A stretch of 64,000 bases of DNA. Origin: Paucilactobacillus suebicus DSM 5007 = KCTC 3549. GTDB lineage: Bacteria; Bacillota; Bacilli; Lactobacillales; Lactobacillaceae. This document shows positions 46,433-55,239 of the stretch, piece after piece. Under the pieces are notes generated by a model. That model saw only the letters and a list, made by a program, of their open reading frames with translations, did no database searches and was not told where the DNA came from. The stretch lies in assembly GCF_001434475.1 (NCBI RefSeq), contig NZ_AZGF01000004.1:1-64000 (forward strand), in the 5' to 3' direction. Within the stretch, counting starts at the first letter, position 1; the number at the start of each line of letters is the position of its first letter. The translations under genes and the position numbers were made by a program.

Positions 46433-46900
46433 ATGGAACAAAACAAAATTGCAAATATGATTGATACCAGTTTGCTCAGGTTCAAGATTGGTGAATTAAG
46501 CAAGATGACTGGAGTATCAACACGTCAGCTTCGTTATTGGGAGAAAAAAGAATTTATATCTGCCATGGATCGCGTAGATGATCACGATGCACGAGTATTT
46601 GGATTTAAGTCATATATTAAGGTTGCGTTAATTAAACGTTTGCTAGATGAAGGATATACGCTCACGGCCGCAAATGAGAAGAGTAAATCGTTGATTAAGG
46701 ATTCTAAGTGGTTTCATGAATTTGTTAGGAAATCATTCTGTGGTGTTGAGAAAATTAATGGTGAACGAGCTGTAAATATGGGCTACTTTGACGACGATCA
46801 CACTAAAGTTTTGTATGGTTTTAATGATGAAAGTGGTGTGCATTACGAAGTTCGTGACGCAAAAAGCGAAATGGAAGACTCAAAGCCAACAAAATGGTAG
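46433..46900 (+). CDS. MerR-family transcriptional regulator
   Basis: 155 residues. The winged-helix part 'LRFKIGELSKMTGVSTRQLRYWEKKEFISAMDR' covers about 14-46. The C-terminal region is not a known metal- or drug-binding domain, and no conserved Cys pair is seen. It lies between the acetyltransferase and asd in an apparent operon. Confidence 0.85.
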   Translation: MEQNKIANMIDTSLLRFKIGELSKMTGVSTRQLRYWEKKEFISAMDRVDDHDARVFGFKSYIKVALIKRLLDEGYTLTAANEKSKSLIKDSKWFHEFVRKSFCGVEKINGERAVNMGYFDDDHTKVLYGFNDESGVHYEVRDAKSEMEDSKPTKW

Positions 46901-46936
46901 AATAGGTTAAATTTTAGATAAGTGAGGTCCTTTTCT

Positions 46937-47998
46937 GTGAGTGAATACAACGTGGCAATTGTCGGTGCAACGGGGGCGGTCGGTTCCCGAATGATTGAGA
47001 TGGTATCGGAGTCTAAACTGCACGTCAAATCGCTTAAATTATTAGCTTCAAAACGATCAGCTGGTACTAAGCTAAAGTACAAGGATCAAGAACTAACGGT
47101 TGAAGAAACTACCCCAGATTCGTTTGCAGGAATCGACCTGGCTCTGTTTTCAGCTGGCGGTTCGGTGTCTAAGAAGTTCGCACCTGAAGCAATCAAGCGT
47201 GGGGCAGTGGTTGTTGATAACACATCGGCCTTTCGAATGGATCCTGAAGTTCCATTGGTGGTACCAGAAGTAAACTCTGAGGCCTTAGCAGAACATCATG
47301 GATTGATTGCAAATCCTAATTGTTCAACTATTCAAATGGTGATGTCTTTGGAACCAATTCGTGAACGATATGGATTATCACGTGTGATCGTCACTACCAT
47401 GCAAGCTGTTAGTGGTGCTGGCAACCGTGCAATCAAAGAAACACTTGATGAAAGTCGTGCTTATTTGGATGGCGAAGATTATAAACCAGAAGTTCTACCG
47501 GTCAAGGGTGATAAGAAACATTACCAACAAGCGTTTAACGTGTTACCACAAATTGATGTTTTTGAAGATGATGGATATACCCACGAAGAGTGGAAGATGA
47601 TCCATGAAACCAAGAAGATTATGTGCGGCGGCGATATGGATAGCAATGATATCCAGGTGACAGCTACATGTACTCGTGTACCAGTTCCAATTGCCCATAG
47701 TGAGTCTGTGTACTTTGAAGTACTAGACAAAAATGCAAATGTTGCTGGTATTCAAGAGGCAATTTCACAGTTTGATGGTGATGTATTACAAGATGATCCA
47801 GATCATCAAATCTATCCACAGGCAATCAATGCTGCTGGCAAACGAGATACGTTTGTAGGTCGCATCCGGCCTGATCAAGAAAATAAGGGCGCGTTCCACC
47901 TCTGGAATGTGTCGGATAATTTATTGAAGGGTGCAGCATGGAATTCGGTGGAAATTGCCGAGTACTTGGATAGAATGGATTTATTACATGTAAAATAG
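46937..47998 (+). CDS. asd: Aspartate-semialdehyde dehydrogenase
   Basis: 353 residues; reduces aspartyl phosphate with NADPH, the branch point to lysine/diaminopimelate, threonine and methionine. '[18 protein letters not shown]' binds the cofactor; the catalytic Cys is in '[13 protein letters not shown]' and the His in '[14 protein letters not shown]'. GTG 46937 is 7 nt after GAGGTC. The TAG stop continues into AGTG of hairpin element 16. Confidence 0.94.
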   Translation: MSEYNVAIVGATGAVGSRMIEMVSESKLHVKSLKLLASKRSAGTKLKYKDQELTVEETTPDSFAGIDLALFSAGGSVSKKFAPEAIKRGAVVVDNTSAFRMDPEVPLVVPEVNSEALAEHHGLIANPNCSTIQMVMSLEPIRERYGLSRVIVTTMQAVSGAGNRAIKETLDESRAYLDGEDYKPEVLPVKGDKKHYQQAFNVLPQIDVFEDDGYTHEEWKMIHETKKIMCGGDMDSNDIQVTATCTRVPVPIAHSESVYFEVLDKNANVAGIQEAISQFDGDVLQDDPDHQIYPQAINAAGKRDTFVGRIRPDQENKGAFHLWNVSDNLLKGAAWNSVEIAEYLDRMDLLHVK

Positions 47999-48122
47999 AG
48001 TGTTTTTAGAGACGGGTTGCTCCGTTTCAAATAAGCACCTTAATCGAAAGCCTCTGAACTGTGAGGCTTTTGATTAAGGTGCTTATTTGATGTGGAGCAG
48101 TCTCTAAAACTACCAGTGTTTA
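47996..48122 (+). repeat. Long stop-codon hairpin element 16 (after asd)
   Basis: TAGAGTG contains the asd stop. The outer arm GTTTTTAGAGAC (48002-48013) pairs with GTCTCTAAAAC (48100-48110). Middle TTGCTCC/GGAGCA, inner CAAATAAGCACCTTAATC with its complement, apex GCCTC/GAGGC. The tail is diverged (CAGTGTTTAC). Confidence 0.9.
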
Positions 48123-48141
48123 CTGTATCAACCTCAGCAAA

Positions 48142-49059
48142 CTACTTCTTCCACCAATGATTGTTCATCAACAAGAACAAGGTAGTGACCGCAAGAACGA
48201 GCATTACAATAATCGTTAATTCCCAACCGATGGGTGATTTTTCAAATGGTAAATGGACATTTTGACCAAAGAAACCAAAGACGATTGACGGAATTGTCAG
48301 TACAATCGAATAAATGGTTAAGAAACGCATGGTGTTGTTTAGATTACTGTCTAAGACTTTTGAGTAGGCGTTGGATACCCGTTCAATAATGTCAGACGTC
48401 ATTTGAGCCATTTTCAAACCTTGTTGAGCTTCAACTAAAACGTCGTCTAAGTCATTTGTCTGTTGGGTGGTTAAATCTCGAGAACGCCGTTTTAAATCTT
48501 GAAGTAACGTAACGTTGCCACGAAGAGATGTTAGAACGTAAACTAGACTAGTTTCAATACTGACGAAGTTGTTAATGGCAGTTCTATCAGTTCGGCGCTG
48601 CAACGAACGTTGAATTTCAACTCGTTGAGAGTCAGCTTGACGAATCGGAGCAAAATAGTCCGTTGAAAGTTGGTATAGTAGTGGCAACACAAGGTCGATT
48701 TGGTCAACAACCTGTTTATTTTTCTTTTGGTATTCAACTTCATCATGCAATAACTCGGTTACAAAATTAGTTTGTTCGGTTGTAAATGTGATTAAATTAT
48801 CGCCTGTGAACATGATGCCGACTGGTGCTGTCTGCGAAGATGCATCGTCGTCTGGCACACAATAAACGTCGAAAATCAGTAACGTAATATTTGCTTGTGG
48901 ATCAGATTCAACACGTGCACGTTCATCCGGGTCAATTGCGTAAGCCAGCATTTCATCAGTGACTTGGTATTCAGTGATTAGTTTGATGGTTTCATCACTT
49001 GAAGGATTTTGAACATTAATCCATTTAATATTGTTGTTAACGTTGGTTATGGTTAGCAT
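48142..49059 (-). CDS. CorA-family divalent metal transporter
   Basis: 305 residues. A long cytosolic N-terminal domain with coiled helices is followed by two C-terminal membrane helices, as in CorA pentamers. At the selectivity loop the usual Gly-Met-Asn is replaced by Gly-Gln-Asn ('FGFFGQNVHLPF'). ATG 49059 follows AGGAG 9-10 nt upstream; the frame continues ten codons further without a good site. Mg2+ or Co2+ transport is expected. Confidence 0.88.
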   Translation of the reverse strand: MLTITNVNNNIKWINVQNPSSDETIKLITEYQVTDEMLAYAIDPDERARVESDPQANITLLIFDVYCVPDDDASSQTAPVGIMFTGDNLITFTTEQTNFVTELLHDEVEYQKKNKQVVDQIDLVLPLLYQLSTDYFAPIRQADSQRVEIQRSLQRRTDRTAINNFVSIETSLVYVLTSLRGNVTLLQDLKRRSRDLTTQQTNDLDDVLVEAQQGLKMAQMTSDIIERVSNAYSKVLDSNLNNTMRFLTIYSIVLTIPSIVFGFFGQNVHLPFEKSPIGWELTIIVMLVLAVTTLFLLMNNHWWKK

Positions 49060-49167
49060 ATAAATTTTCTCCTTGTTTGACGCCATCAATTAAACACTTT
49101 CATTTGGCGAAAGTAAAGGCCTGATTTACAATTAACTTATTCAATAAATGACGGGAGGATGATCAGC

Positions 49168-50163
49168 ATGTGCACCAGTATTTATCAAATTGCAATTGAC
49201 GGCACACACATGTTGTCTCGGACCATGGACTGGCCTTCACTTGAAAATGCACCAATCTACTTACCAAGAAATTTTAAGTGGCAAACACGCTTCAATCACC
49301 ACACATATTCAAATGAATATGCGATTGTCGGTGGTGGAAATTATAGAGGAATGCGAGCCAACGTTTCCGATGGCGTGAATGAGTATGGTTTGTGTGGACA
49401 AAAACTGACCTTTGCAAACGGAGCACGCTTAATGAGTGAACGCAACGCGGATAAAACTCAGTTAGCGGCCTTTGAATTTGTTCTTTGGGCACTGGGCAAT
49501 TGTCGTAGTGTGGATGAACTAATTGAAAAATTACCTCAAGTAGAATTAATGGATGACACTAATAGCGATACTAAATATGGATATCCGGAACTACACTTTG
49601 CATTTGCTGACAAAACTGGTCGTATCGTGGTTATTGAACCCACTCAAAACCCTATGCGGGTAATTGATAATCCATTAGGGATTGTAACTAATAGTCCTCA
49701 TTTTGAAAAACAATTAGATCGTCTGAAAAAGTATGTTGAATTTTCACCTGCATTTTTGAGAGGTAATGTACCGTTGAATACTGCTAAGGTGACAACTGGT
49801 AGTCTGTCTGGCAAGTCAATTCCACCTGGTTCATACTCGCCTGGTGCCCGTTTTATCAGAGCAGCATACTTTAAGGAACGTGCAAATCAGCCGGCTGATG
49901 AATCTGAATCACTCGTCAGTAGTTGGCGGTTATTGGACGGAGTTACTGTTCCTAAAAATACTGATCATCAACCGACGTATTCGGTTTACAGATCTGCAAC
50001 AACTTCTGAAAGCCGCTCATTTTACTTTCAAGCATACAACCAAATGACAGTGACTAAATTACAATTAACTGATAATTTGTTAAAACGCACAACACCAATT
50101 ATGTATGAGGTAAGTAACCAACCGCATGTTATAGATTTGAACCATAGTGGGGACCTGGAGTAA
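49168..50163 (+). CDS. Choloylglycine hydrolase/penicillin V acylase family (Ntn) enzyme
   Basis: 331 residues. Met-Cys start: Cys2 is the N-terminal nucleophile after Met removal, which fixes the start at 49168 (GGGAGG 9 nt upstream) rather than 49159. 'LSRTMDW' with Arg and Asp, Asn in 'IVTNSPHF', and the C-terminal Arg in 'YRSATTSESRSFYFQ' fit the family. It cleaves a linear amide; bile-salt hydrolase or penicillin V acylase activity cannot be separated by eye. Confidence 0.85.
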   Translation: MCTSIYQIAIDGTHMLSRTMDWPSLENAPIYLPRNFKWQTRFNHHTYSNEYAIVGGGNYRGMRANVSDGVNEYGLCGQKLTFANGARLMSERNADKTQLAAFEFVLWALGNCRSVDELIEKLPQVELMDDTNSDTKYGYPELHFAFADKTGRIVVIEPTQNPMRVIDNPLGIVTNSPHFEKQLDRLKKYVEFSPAFLRGNVPLNTAKVTTGSLSGKSIPPGSYSPGARFIRAAYFKERANQPADESESLVSSWRLLDGVTVPKNTDHQPTYSVYRSATTSESRSFYFQAYNQMTVTKLQLTDNLLKRTTPIMYEVSNQPHVIDLNHSGDLE

Positions 50164-51071
50164 TGAATTATAGATGGATAATCAAGCAAACTGTCAGCTT
50201 ATTGAATCAGCCAATTAGTTTAAGGAATCTGTTAGAAGGTAATTGGCTATTGCCACGACGAATTGTGCACTACTTACGAATTCGGAAAAATGTGCTTGTT
50301 AATGGCAGTTATCGAACAATGAACTTGCCTGTCAATAACGGGGATAAGATTGAGATGAGATTTGTAGGGGATGAGTTTAGAACTAACGAATCACGATACC
50401 TTATTGATAATCATCAATCTGTTCAGGTGCTTTTTGAAAACCGTGATTTAATGGTCGTCAATAAGCCGGCGGGGATTAAGACACATCCTAACTGGCAGGG
50501 TGAAACTGGGACTTTGATGAACTTTGCGGCTGCTTATTTGTCCCAAAGCAATCAGGTTCCATACATGGTTCACCGGATTGATCAACAAACTAGTGGAGCT
50601 GTGATTATTGCGAAGAATCCGGTGGTAGTTCCGATTTTAGATCGCTTAATCAGTAGTAAACAGATTAAACGCCAGTATCTTGCCATCACCGATGGTACTT
50701 TGCCTCAAATTGCAGGTGTCATCAGTGCACCGATTGGCCGTGATCCAGATGATAAACGGAAACGAAAGGTGAATGGAGATACCCCTCAACAAGCTTTAAC
50801 GGAGTATAAAGTGATTTCACAGTCAAGACAGCATGCTCTCGTACGTCTGAATTTACAAACTGGCCGTACTCATCAAATTCGGGTGCACTTAAAATCGCTA
50901 GGTGCTCCAATTGTTGGTGATCCATTGTATAATGATATTTCAGCGGAGCATATGCTGTTACACGGAGCCACGTTGCACCTTGTAATTCCGTTTGAAAGTG
51001 AAAGCAAGATAATCAATGTGAAAAATCCAACCTATTTCAATCAAAATATAGTAAAATGGCACTTAATATAA
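50163..51071 (+). CDS. RluA-family rRNA pseudouridine synthase
   Basis: 302 residues. An N-terminal S4-like part ('HYLRIRKNVLVNGSYRTMNLPVNNGDKIEM') is followed by the catalytic domain with motif 'MVHRIDQQTSGAVIIAKN' (catalytic Asp) and 'LNLQTGRTHQIRVHLKSLGAPIVGDPLY'. RluD-like, modifying 23S rRNA; exact uridines unknown. The start overlaps the preceding stop by 1 nt (TAATG). Confidence 0.9.
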   Translation: MNYRWIIKQTVSLLNQPISLRNLLEGNWLLPRRIVHYLRIRKNVLVNGSYRTMNLPVNNGDKIEMRFVGDEFRTNESRYLIDNHQSVQVLFENRDLMVVNKPAGIKTHPNWQGETGTLMNFAAAYLSQSNQVPYMVHRIDQQTSGAVIIAKNPVVVPILDRLISSKQIKRQYLAITDGTLPQIAGVISAPIGRDPDDKRKRKVNGDTPQQALTEYKVISQSRQHALVRLNLQTGRTHQIRVHLKSLGAPIVGDPLYNDISAEHMLLHGATLHLVIPFESESKIINVKNPTYFNQNIVKWHLI

Positions 51072-51093
51072 ACTGGTTAAAGGGGGGAATTAA

Positions 51094-51843
51094 TTGTCAC
51101 TAATTGAAAAGCTTTATGGACCATTCTTTGATCTCAACAATTGGGCCTCTGTGATCAGCTCAGGACAAGATTGGATGATTATTCTTTCGTTGGTCATGAT
51201 TGAATGTCTCTTGTCGGTAGATAATGCAATTGTGTTAGCAACGCAAACACGAGCACTACCCACGCTTAAAGAACAGGAAAAATCACTGTTCTATGGTCTG
51301 TGGGGCGCCTATTTGTTTCGATTTTTGATAATTGGTGTCGGAGTTTTTCTGATTCACTTGTGGGAAATTAAAGTAATTGGGGCACTGTATTTGATGTACC
51401 TAGTGTACAGGTTCTTTAGCCATAAATTTTTTGGCACTAAAACAGTGATACGAACCCACAAATTAAAACGCAAACGTATTTTGCCGTTGTTCTGGTCGGT
51501 GGTGGTACAGATTGAAATGATGGATATTATTTTTTCCGTTGATTCAGTACTTGCATCATTGGCAATTTCATCAAATCCTGTAATTGTCCTAATTGGTGGA
51601 CTGATTGGTATTTTATGTATGCGGGGGATTGCCGAAATTATTATGAATTTAATGAGAAAAATCCCCGAACTAGAGCCGATGGCCTATATATTAATCGCTG
51701 TGATCGCAATTAAGCTATTTTTGACAATCCCAATGATTGATATCGAAATATCATCGGGGGCATTTGGCATCTTTATGCTATGTATGTTTGCTGTGACAAT
51801 GATCATTCATTTTGTTCGTCGCAGTTTAAAGAAAGGAAAGTGA
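51094..51843 (+). CDS. TerC-family integral membrane protein
   Basis: 249 residues with about seven membrane segments. Hallmark acidic motifs 'MIECLLSVDNAIVLA' and 'IEMMDIIFSVDSVLAS' lie in helices 1 and 4-5. Some TerC members support manganese export and membrane metalation; the role here is inferred from family. TTG start 6-7 nt after AGGGGGG. The thioredoxin gene begins 4 nt after its stop. Confidence 0.88.
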   Translation: MSLIEKLYGPFFDLNNWASVISSGQDWMIILSLVMIECLLSVDNAIVLATQTRALPTLKEQEKSLFYGLWGAYLFRFLIIGVGVFLIHLWEIKVIGALYLMYLVYRFFSHKFFGTKTVIRTHKLKRKRILPLFWSVVVQIEMMDIIFSVDSVLASLAISSNPVIVLIGGLIGILCMRGIAEIIMNLMRKIPELEPMAYILIAVIAIKLFLTIPMIDIEISSGAFGIFMLCMFAVTMIIHFVRRSLKKGK

Positions 51844-51847
51844 CATA

Positions 51848-52171
51848 ATGGCGCAAATTGCCAATAAAAAAAATTTTGATGATTTAACTACTGGTAAACT
51901 AACAATTGTCGATTTTTGGGCGCCATGGTGTGCACCATGTAAGATGATGGAACCGGTGCTTGATCAGTTAGAAGAAGAATTTAATGATCAAGTTAACTTC
52001 GTCAAAATGAACGTTGATGAGGGACAAGATATCGCAGAAAGATATAAAGTAATGAGCATCCCCAGTCTGGTCGTGTTCAAGGATGGCACGGCAAAAGAAA
52101 AACTAACAGGTCTTTTTTCAAAAGATAAGTTAGCGAGGTATGTTGAGAAAAAAATAAATGAGAGTGTTTAA
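51848..52171 (+). CDS. trxA: Thioredoxin
   Basis: 107 residues, single thioredoxin fold. The active site reads 'VDFWAPWCAPCKMMEPVL': WCAPC instead of the commoner WCGPC. The cis-Pro is in 'VMSIPSLVVFKDG'. Cytosolic disulfide reductase. It is coupled to terC and closed by an intrinsic terminator. Confidence 0.92.
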   Translation: MAQIANKKNFDDLTTGKLTIVDFWAPWCAPCKMMEPVLDQLEEEFNDQVNFVKMNVDEGQDIAERYKVMSIPSLVVFKDGTAKEKLTGLFSKDKLARYVEKKINESV

Positions 52172-52224
52172 GAAGCATGGCTCAAGAGCTTTTGGAACAC
52201 AGTTAATCAATATGTAATTGCACT

Positions 52225-52264
52225 AAAGATTGCGAGAAAATTATCTCTGGCAATCTTTTTTATT
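52225..52264 (+). terminator. Intrinsic terminator after trxA
   Basis: AAAGATTGCGAGA / TCTCTGGCAATCTTT hairpin and a T-rich tail. Confidence 0.82.
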
Positions 52265-52323
52265 GTGCCAACGTTCTTAAAACGGCGTAAACTATGGATA
52301 ATAATTAGTAAAGGGGAACAGTT

Positions 52324-52965
52324 ATGCTGGATTATTCAAAGCAGGATCAATGGACAAACGGATTTGGCAAACAACAATCACCAATCGAATTAAATACTCG
52401 TGAATCTGGACGAACCGAACCGGAAGCACTGTTTAACTGGCAACCAGTGACTGGTACCAGTATTAGTGACATGGAGATCAACTTTCAGGTAAACGGGAGT
52501 GGCTTTGTTGTCATTGAAAATCATCTGTATCAATTTCAACAACTACACTTTCATTCACCATCGGAACATCAAATTGATGGTCACAAGGCATCGATGGAAT
52601 GGCATTTTGTGTTTCAGGATCAAATTGGCCAATTAGTAGTGGTCGCTAGAATGGCTGAACTTGGCGATTCAAATCCTGATTTTGATAAGATGTTGGCAAC
52701 GTTTCAAGCGGGACAGACGACCAATTTTGATGAATCAATTGAGATTCAAAAACTATTACCCACGCAAGGACCTATTTTCCGTTACCTAGGATCACTAACC
52801 ACTCCGCCGCTAACGGAAGGTGTTCGTTGGTATGTAGATCAAACACCGTTGTCAGTTTCTCAGAATCAACTAGATCAATATAATGGCTTGTTTGAACAAA
52901 AAAATACTCGCAATTTACAAGAGTTAAATGACAGGAATGTTTGGCTGACTGAGTTAGATAATTAG
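52324..52965 (+). CDS. Alpha-class carbonic anhydrase
   Basis: 213 residues. Zinc ligands are His-x-His in 'QQLHFHSPSEH' and the third His in 'SMEWHFVF'. The gatekeeper Thr region is 'YLGSLTTPPLTEGVRWYV', and the substrate-site start 'WTNGFGKQQSPIEL' is present. It interconverts CO2 and bicarbonate. No signal peptide is seen, unlike most bacterial alpha enzymes, so it is probably cytosolic and could supply bicarbonate, for example to PurK. The dehydrogenase gene starts 12 nt later. Confidence 0.93.
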   Translation: MLDYSKQDQWTNGFGKQQSPIELNTRESGRTEPEALFNWQPVTGTSISDMEINFQVNGSGFVVIENHLYQFQQLHFHSPSEHQIDGHKASMEWHFVFQDQIGQLVVVARMAELGDSNPDFDKMLATFQAGQTTNFDESIEIQKLLPTQGPIFRYLGSLTTPPLTEGVRWYVDQTPLSVSQNQLDQYNGLFEQKNTRNLQELNDRNVWLTELDN

Positions 52966-52977
52966 GAGGCACGCATC

Positions 52978-53844
52978 ATGAAAATTGGATTTATCGGCAC
53001 GGGTGTTATGGGAACAGGAATTATAAAGAACATGCTCAAGCAAGGTAATCAGGTGACTGTTTATAATCGAACAAAACAACATGCCAAGTCAGTATTAGAT
53101 AGTGGTGCGATTTGGGCGGAGACACCATCGCAAGCTACTGAAAACCAGGAAGCAGTTTTTACTATGGTTGGTTACCCACAGGATGTAGAAGAAGTATATT
53201 TTGGTAAGAATGGTATTTTGTCTGTGGCAACTGGAGATCAAATTTTGGTTGATATGACAACTAGCACACCGTCCTTAGCACAAAGAATTGGCCATTACGC
53301 AGAAAAGCAAGGACTAAAAGTAATTGATGCCCCAGTTTCCGGTGGTGATATAGGTGCACAGAACGCAACTTTGACGATTATGGTCGGAGGCAATCGTGAC
53401 GCTTATAACCAGCTTGAGGATGTCTTCAATTCAATTGGCCAACGACATAACTATTTTGGCACTTATGGTGCAGGACAACATGCCAAAATGGCTAATCAAA
53501 TTATGATTGCTGGCACAATGACTGGCCTAACCGAAATGTTAGTCTACGCAAAGAAGGCTAATTTGAATTTACCAATGGTTTTGGAAACACTGAGTTCAGG
53601 TGGTGCAGATAATTGGAGCATGGAGACCTACGTTCCTAGAATTCTACGTAATGATTACACACCAGGATTCTTTGCAAAACATTTTTTGAAGGATCTACGA
53701 ATTGCGATTGATGAAGCTCAAAAAATGGAAATAGAATTACCAGCGACCATGCAGGCCAAACAGTTGTATGAGCAGTTGGTAGATGAAAAGGGATTGGGGG
53801 ATGATGGAACCCAGGCCTTGGTTAAGCTATGGTGGCAAAAGTAG
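52978..53844 (+). CDS. 3-hydroxyisobutyrate dehydrogenase-family oxidoreductase
   Basis: 288 residues. 'KIGFIGTGVMGTGIIKNMLKQGNQVTVYNRTK' binds NADP(H) (Arg after strand 2); 'VIDAPVSGGDIGAQNATLTIMVGG' and the catalytic Lys in 'GAGQHAKMANQIMIA' define the beta-hydroxyacid dehydrogenase family (GarR/MmsB/GlyR1). The substrate is unknown. TAG stop continues into AGCG of hairpin element 17. Confidence 0.9.
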   Translation: MKIGFIGTGVMGTGIIKNMLKQGNQVTVYNRTKQHAKSVLDSGAIWAETPSQATENQEAVFTMVGYPQDVEEVYFGKNGILSVATGDQILVDMTTSTPSLAQRIGHYAEKQGLKVIDAPVSGGDIGAQNATLTIMVGGNRDAYNQLEDVFNSIGQRHNYFGTYGAGQHAKMANQIMIAGTMTGLTEMLVYAKKANLNLPMVLETLSSGGADNWSMETYVPRILRNDYTPGFFAKHFLKDLRIAIDEAQKMEIELPATMQAKQLYEQLVDEKGLGDDGTQALVKLWWQK

Positions 53845-53964
53845 AGCGTTTCATGTGACGGGTTGCTTCGTTTCAAATAAGGCAGGTAATCGAAAATCCT
53901 CGGTTTTGGGAATTTTGATTACCTGCCTTATTTGATGTGGAGCAGTCACTTGAAACGCGTTTTA
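53842..53964 (+). repeat. Long stop-codon hairpin element 17
   Basis: Starts TAGAGCG at the stop. Outer arm CGTTTCATGTGAC (53847-53859) against GTCACTTGAAACG (53945-53957), 12 of 13 paired. Core TTGCTTCG / TGTGGAGCA and CAAATAAGGCAGGTAATC with its complement; the core is nearly identical to element 18 but the outer arm is unrelated. Confidence 0.9.
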
Positions 53965-54158
53965 GTAATAAAAAACTAAAATTGATTATACCAGTTAATC
54001 TGACAATTTTTATCAACCGACATTCGAATATTCAATATCCAAAGACTCTATCAAAAGGACACAAAAAATTCTTAAACCTTCCTTATGAAACACATATATA
54101 TCGGGTAGACTTACGCTATAAGATAAAGTCGACACAGGCAAGAAAGGCGGTATCCCAG

Positions 54159-54293
54159 ATGGCAGCCATGATTAAACAAGTTAAGCAAAAGAAAAAAATT
54201 AAATTACATCAATCAGCAAAAGATACGCTGCTGATTATCAGTTGTTGGATTGTGATTATGGCCGTCGTGACGGTGGTTATGATACTAACCTAA
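54159..54293 (+). CDS. Small single-helix membrane protein (44 aa), hypothetical
   Basis: ATG 54159 follows AAAGGCGG at 8 nt. The product has a basic start (KQVKQKKKIKLH, about 6-17) and one strong hydrophobic helix (about 24-43). The frame is open further upstream into hairpin 17, but that extension has no ribosome site and unlikely composition. The gene is framed by hairpin elements 17 and 18. No family is recognised; a small membrane peptide or type I-toxin-like protein is possible. Confidence 0.45.
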   Translation: MAAMIKQVKQKKKIKLHQSAKDTLLIISCWIVIMAVVTVVMILT

Positions 54294-54296
54294 CAA

Positions 54297-54420
54297 AGAG
54301 TGATTCAGCAAATGGGTTACTCCGTTTCAAATAAGGCAGGTAATCGAAAATCTCCGGTTTTGGGAATTTTGATTACCTGCCTTATTTGATGTGGAGCAGT
54401 TTACTGAATCACGTTTCATC
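54297..54420 (+). repeat. Long hairpin element 18
   Basis: Follows the 44-residue gene (TAA-CAA-AGAGTG). Outer arm GTGATTCAG (54300-54308) paired perfectly with CTGAATCAC (54404-54412), tail GTTTCATC. The inner core matches element 17 almost base for base. Confidence 0.9.
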
Positions 54421-54474
54421 TATAAAATTTAGGCGGTTTCACTTTTTTTCGTCAGTCAATATAAAAAAGGTAAT

Positions 54475-55239
54475 TTACATTTCAAAATACTCGTATAAGT
54501 TTTCAGCCGTAAGTTTATCCTTTTCTTCACCACGTAAATCTGCCTTAATTGTACCGTTATTCAAAACAATTAAACGATTACCAAACTTTAAAGCATCTTC
54601 TAGATGATGGGTGATCATCAGAGCAGTTAGGTGATCTTGAGTGATTCTTTCGTTGGTCGCGTGTAAAAGATTATTGCTGGTTCTTGGGTCCAAGGCTGCG
54701 GTATGCTCATCTAGTAATATGATGTCAGGACGCTTTAGTGTTGCCATTAGGAAACTCAGTGCCTGGCGTTGCCCACCAGACAGATTACCGGTAGCTGTTG
54801 ACATCCGTTCTTCAAGACCGTTGTTCATGGTTGTAGCAATCTTAGTAAACTTATCTATGTGTTGCTTCATGTGACGAGGGACAAGACGACGCTTTTCACC
54901 ACGCTTTTCTGCCAGCAACATATTTTCTGCAACGGTCATCCGTGGTGCTGTGCCAAGCTTTGGATCTTGGAAAACACGGCTTAAAAAGTGAGTTCGGTCT
55001 TCCTCATTTTCGTGCGTGATATCTTCTCCGTGTAACAAGATTTGACCACTATCAGCAGATAGGTTGCCTCCAATGACATTAAATAATGTTGATTTGCCGG
55101 CGCCGTTAGATCCAACAATTGTGATGAAATCTCCTTCATTAATCGTCAAATTCAATTCCTTGAGAATGGTTGTTTCATTACTGGTACCCTTATTAACCAC
55201 AGTTACAATGTCTTTTAATTCTAAAATTGGCTTAGTCAT
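54475..55239 (-). CDS. TrpZ-like ABC transporter ATP-binding protein
   Basis: 254 residues. Walker A 'IVGSNGAGKSTLF', signature 'NLSGGQRQALSFLMATL', Walker B 'IILLDEHTAALD' with the unusual His after Glu that is normal in this LivF-like subgroup. It drives the permease encoded just upstream (8-nt overlap). The operon is TrpXYZ-like; the Trp-Trp leader upstream supports tryptophan as cargo. No intrinsic terminator is seen before the convergent hairpin 18. Confidence 0.85.
   Translation of the reverse strand: MTKPILELKDIVTVVNKGTSNETTILKELNLTINEGDFITIVGSNGAGKSTLFNVIGGNLSADSGQILLHGEDITHENEEDRTHFLSRVFQDPKLGTAPRMTVAENMLLAEKRGEKRRLVPRHMKQHIDKFTKIATTMNNGLEERMSTATGNLSGGQRQALSFLMATLKRPDIILLDEHTAALDPRTSNNLLHATNERITQDHLTALMITHHLEDALKFGNRLIVLNNGTIKADLRGEEKDKLTAENLYEYFEM

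Noticed and set aside
53937-54158. N-terminal extension of the 44-residue gene
   Set aside because: It would start inside hairpin 17 without a ribosome site; the ATG at 54159 has a clear one.
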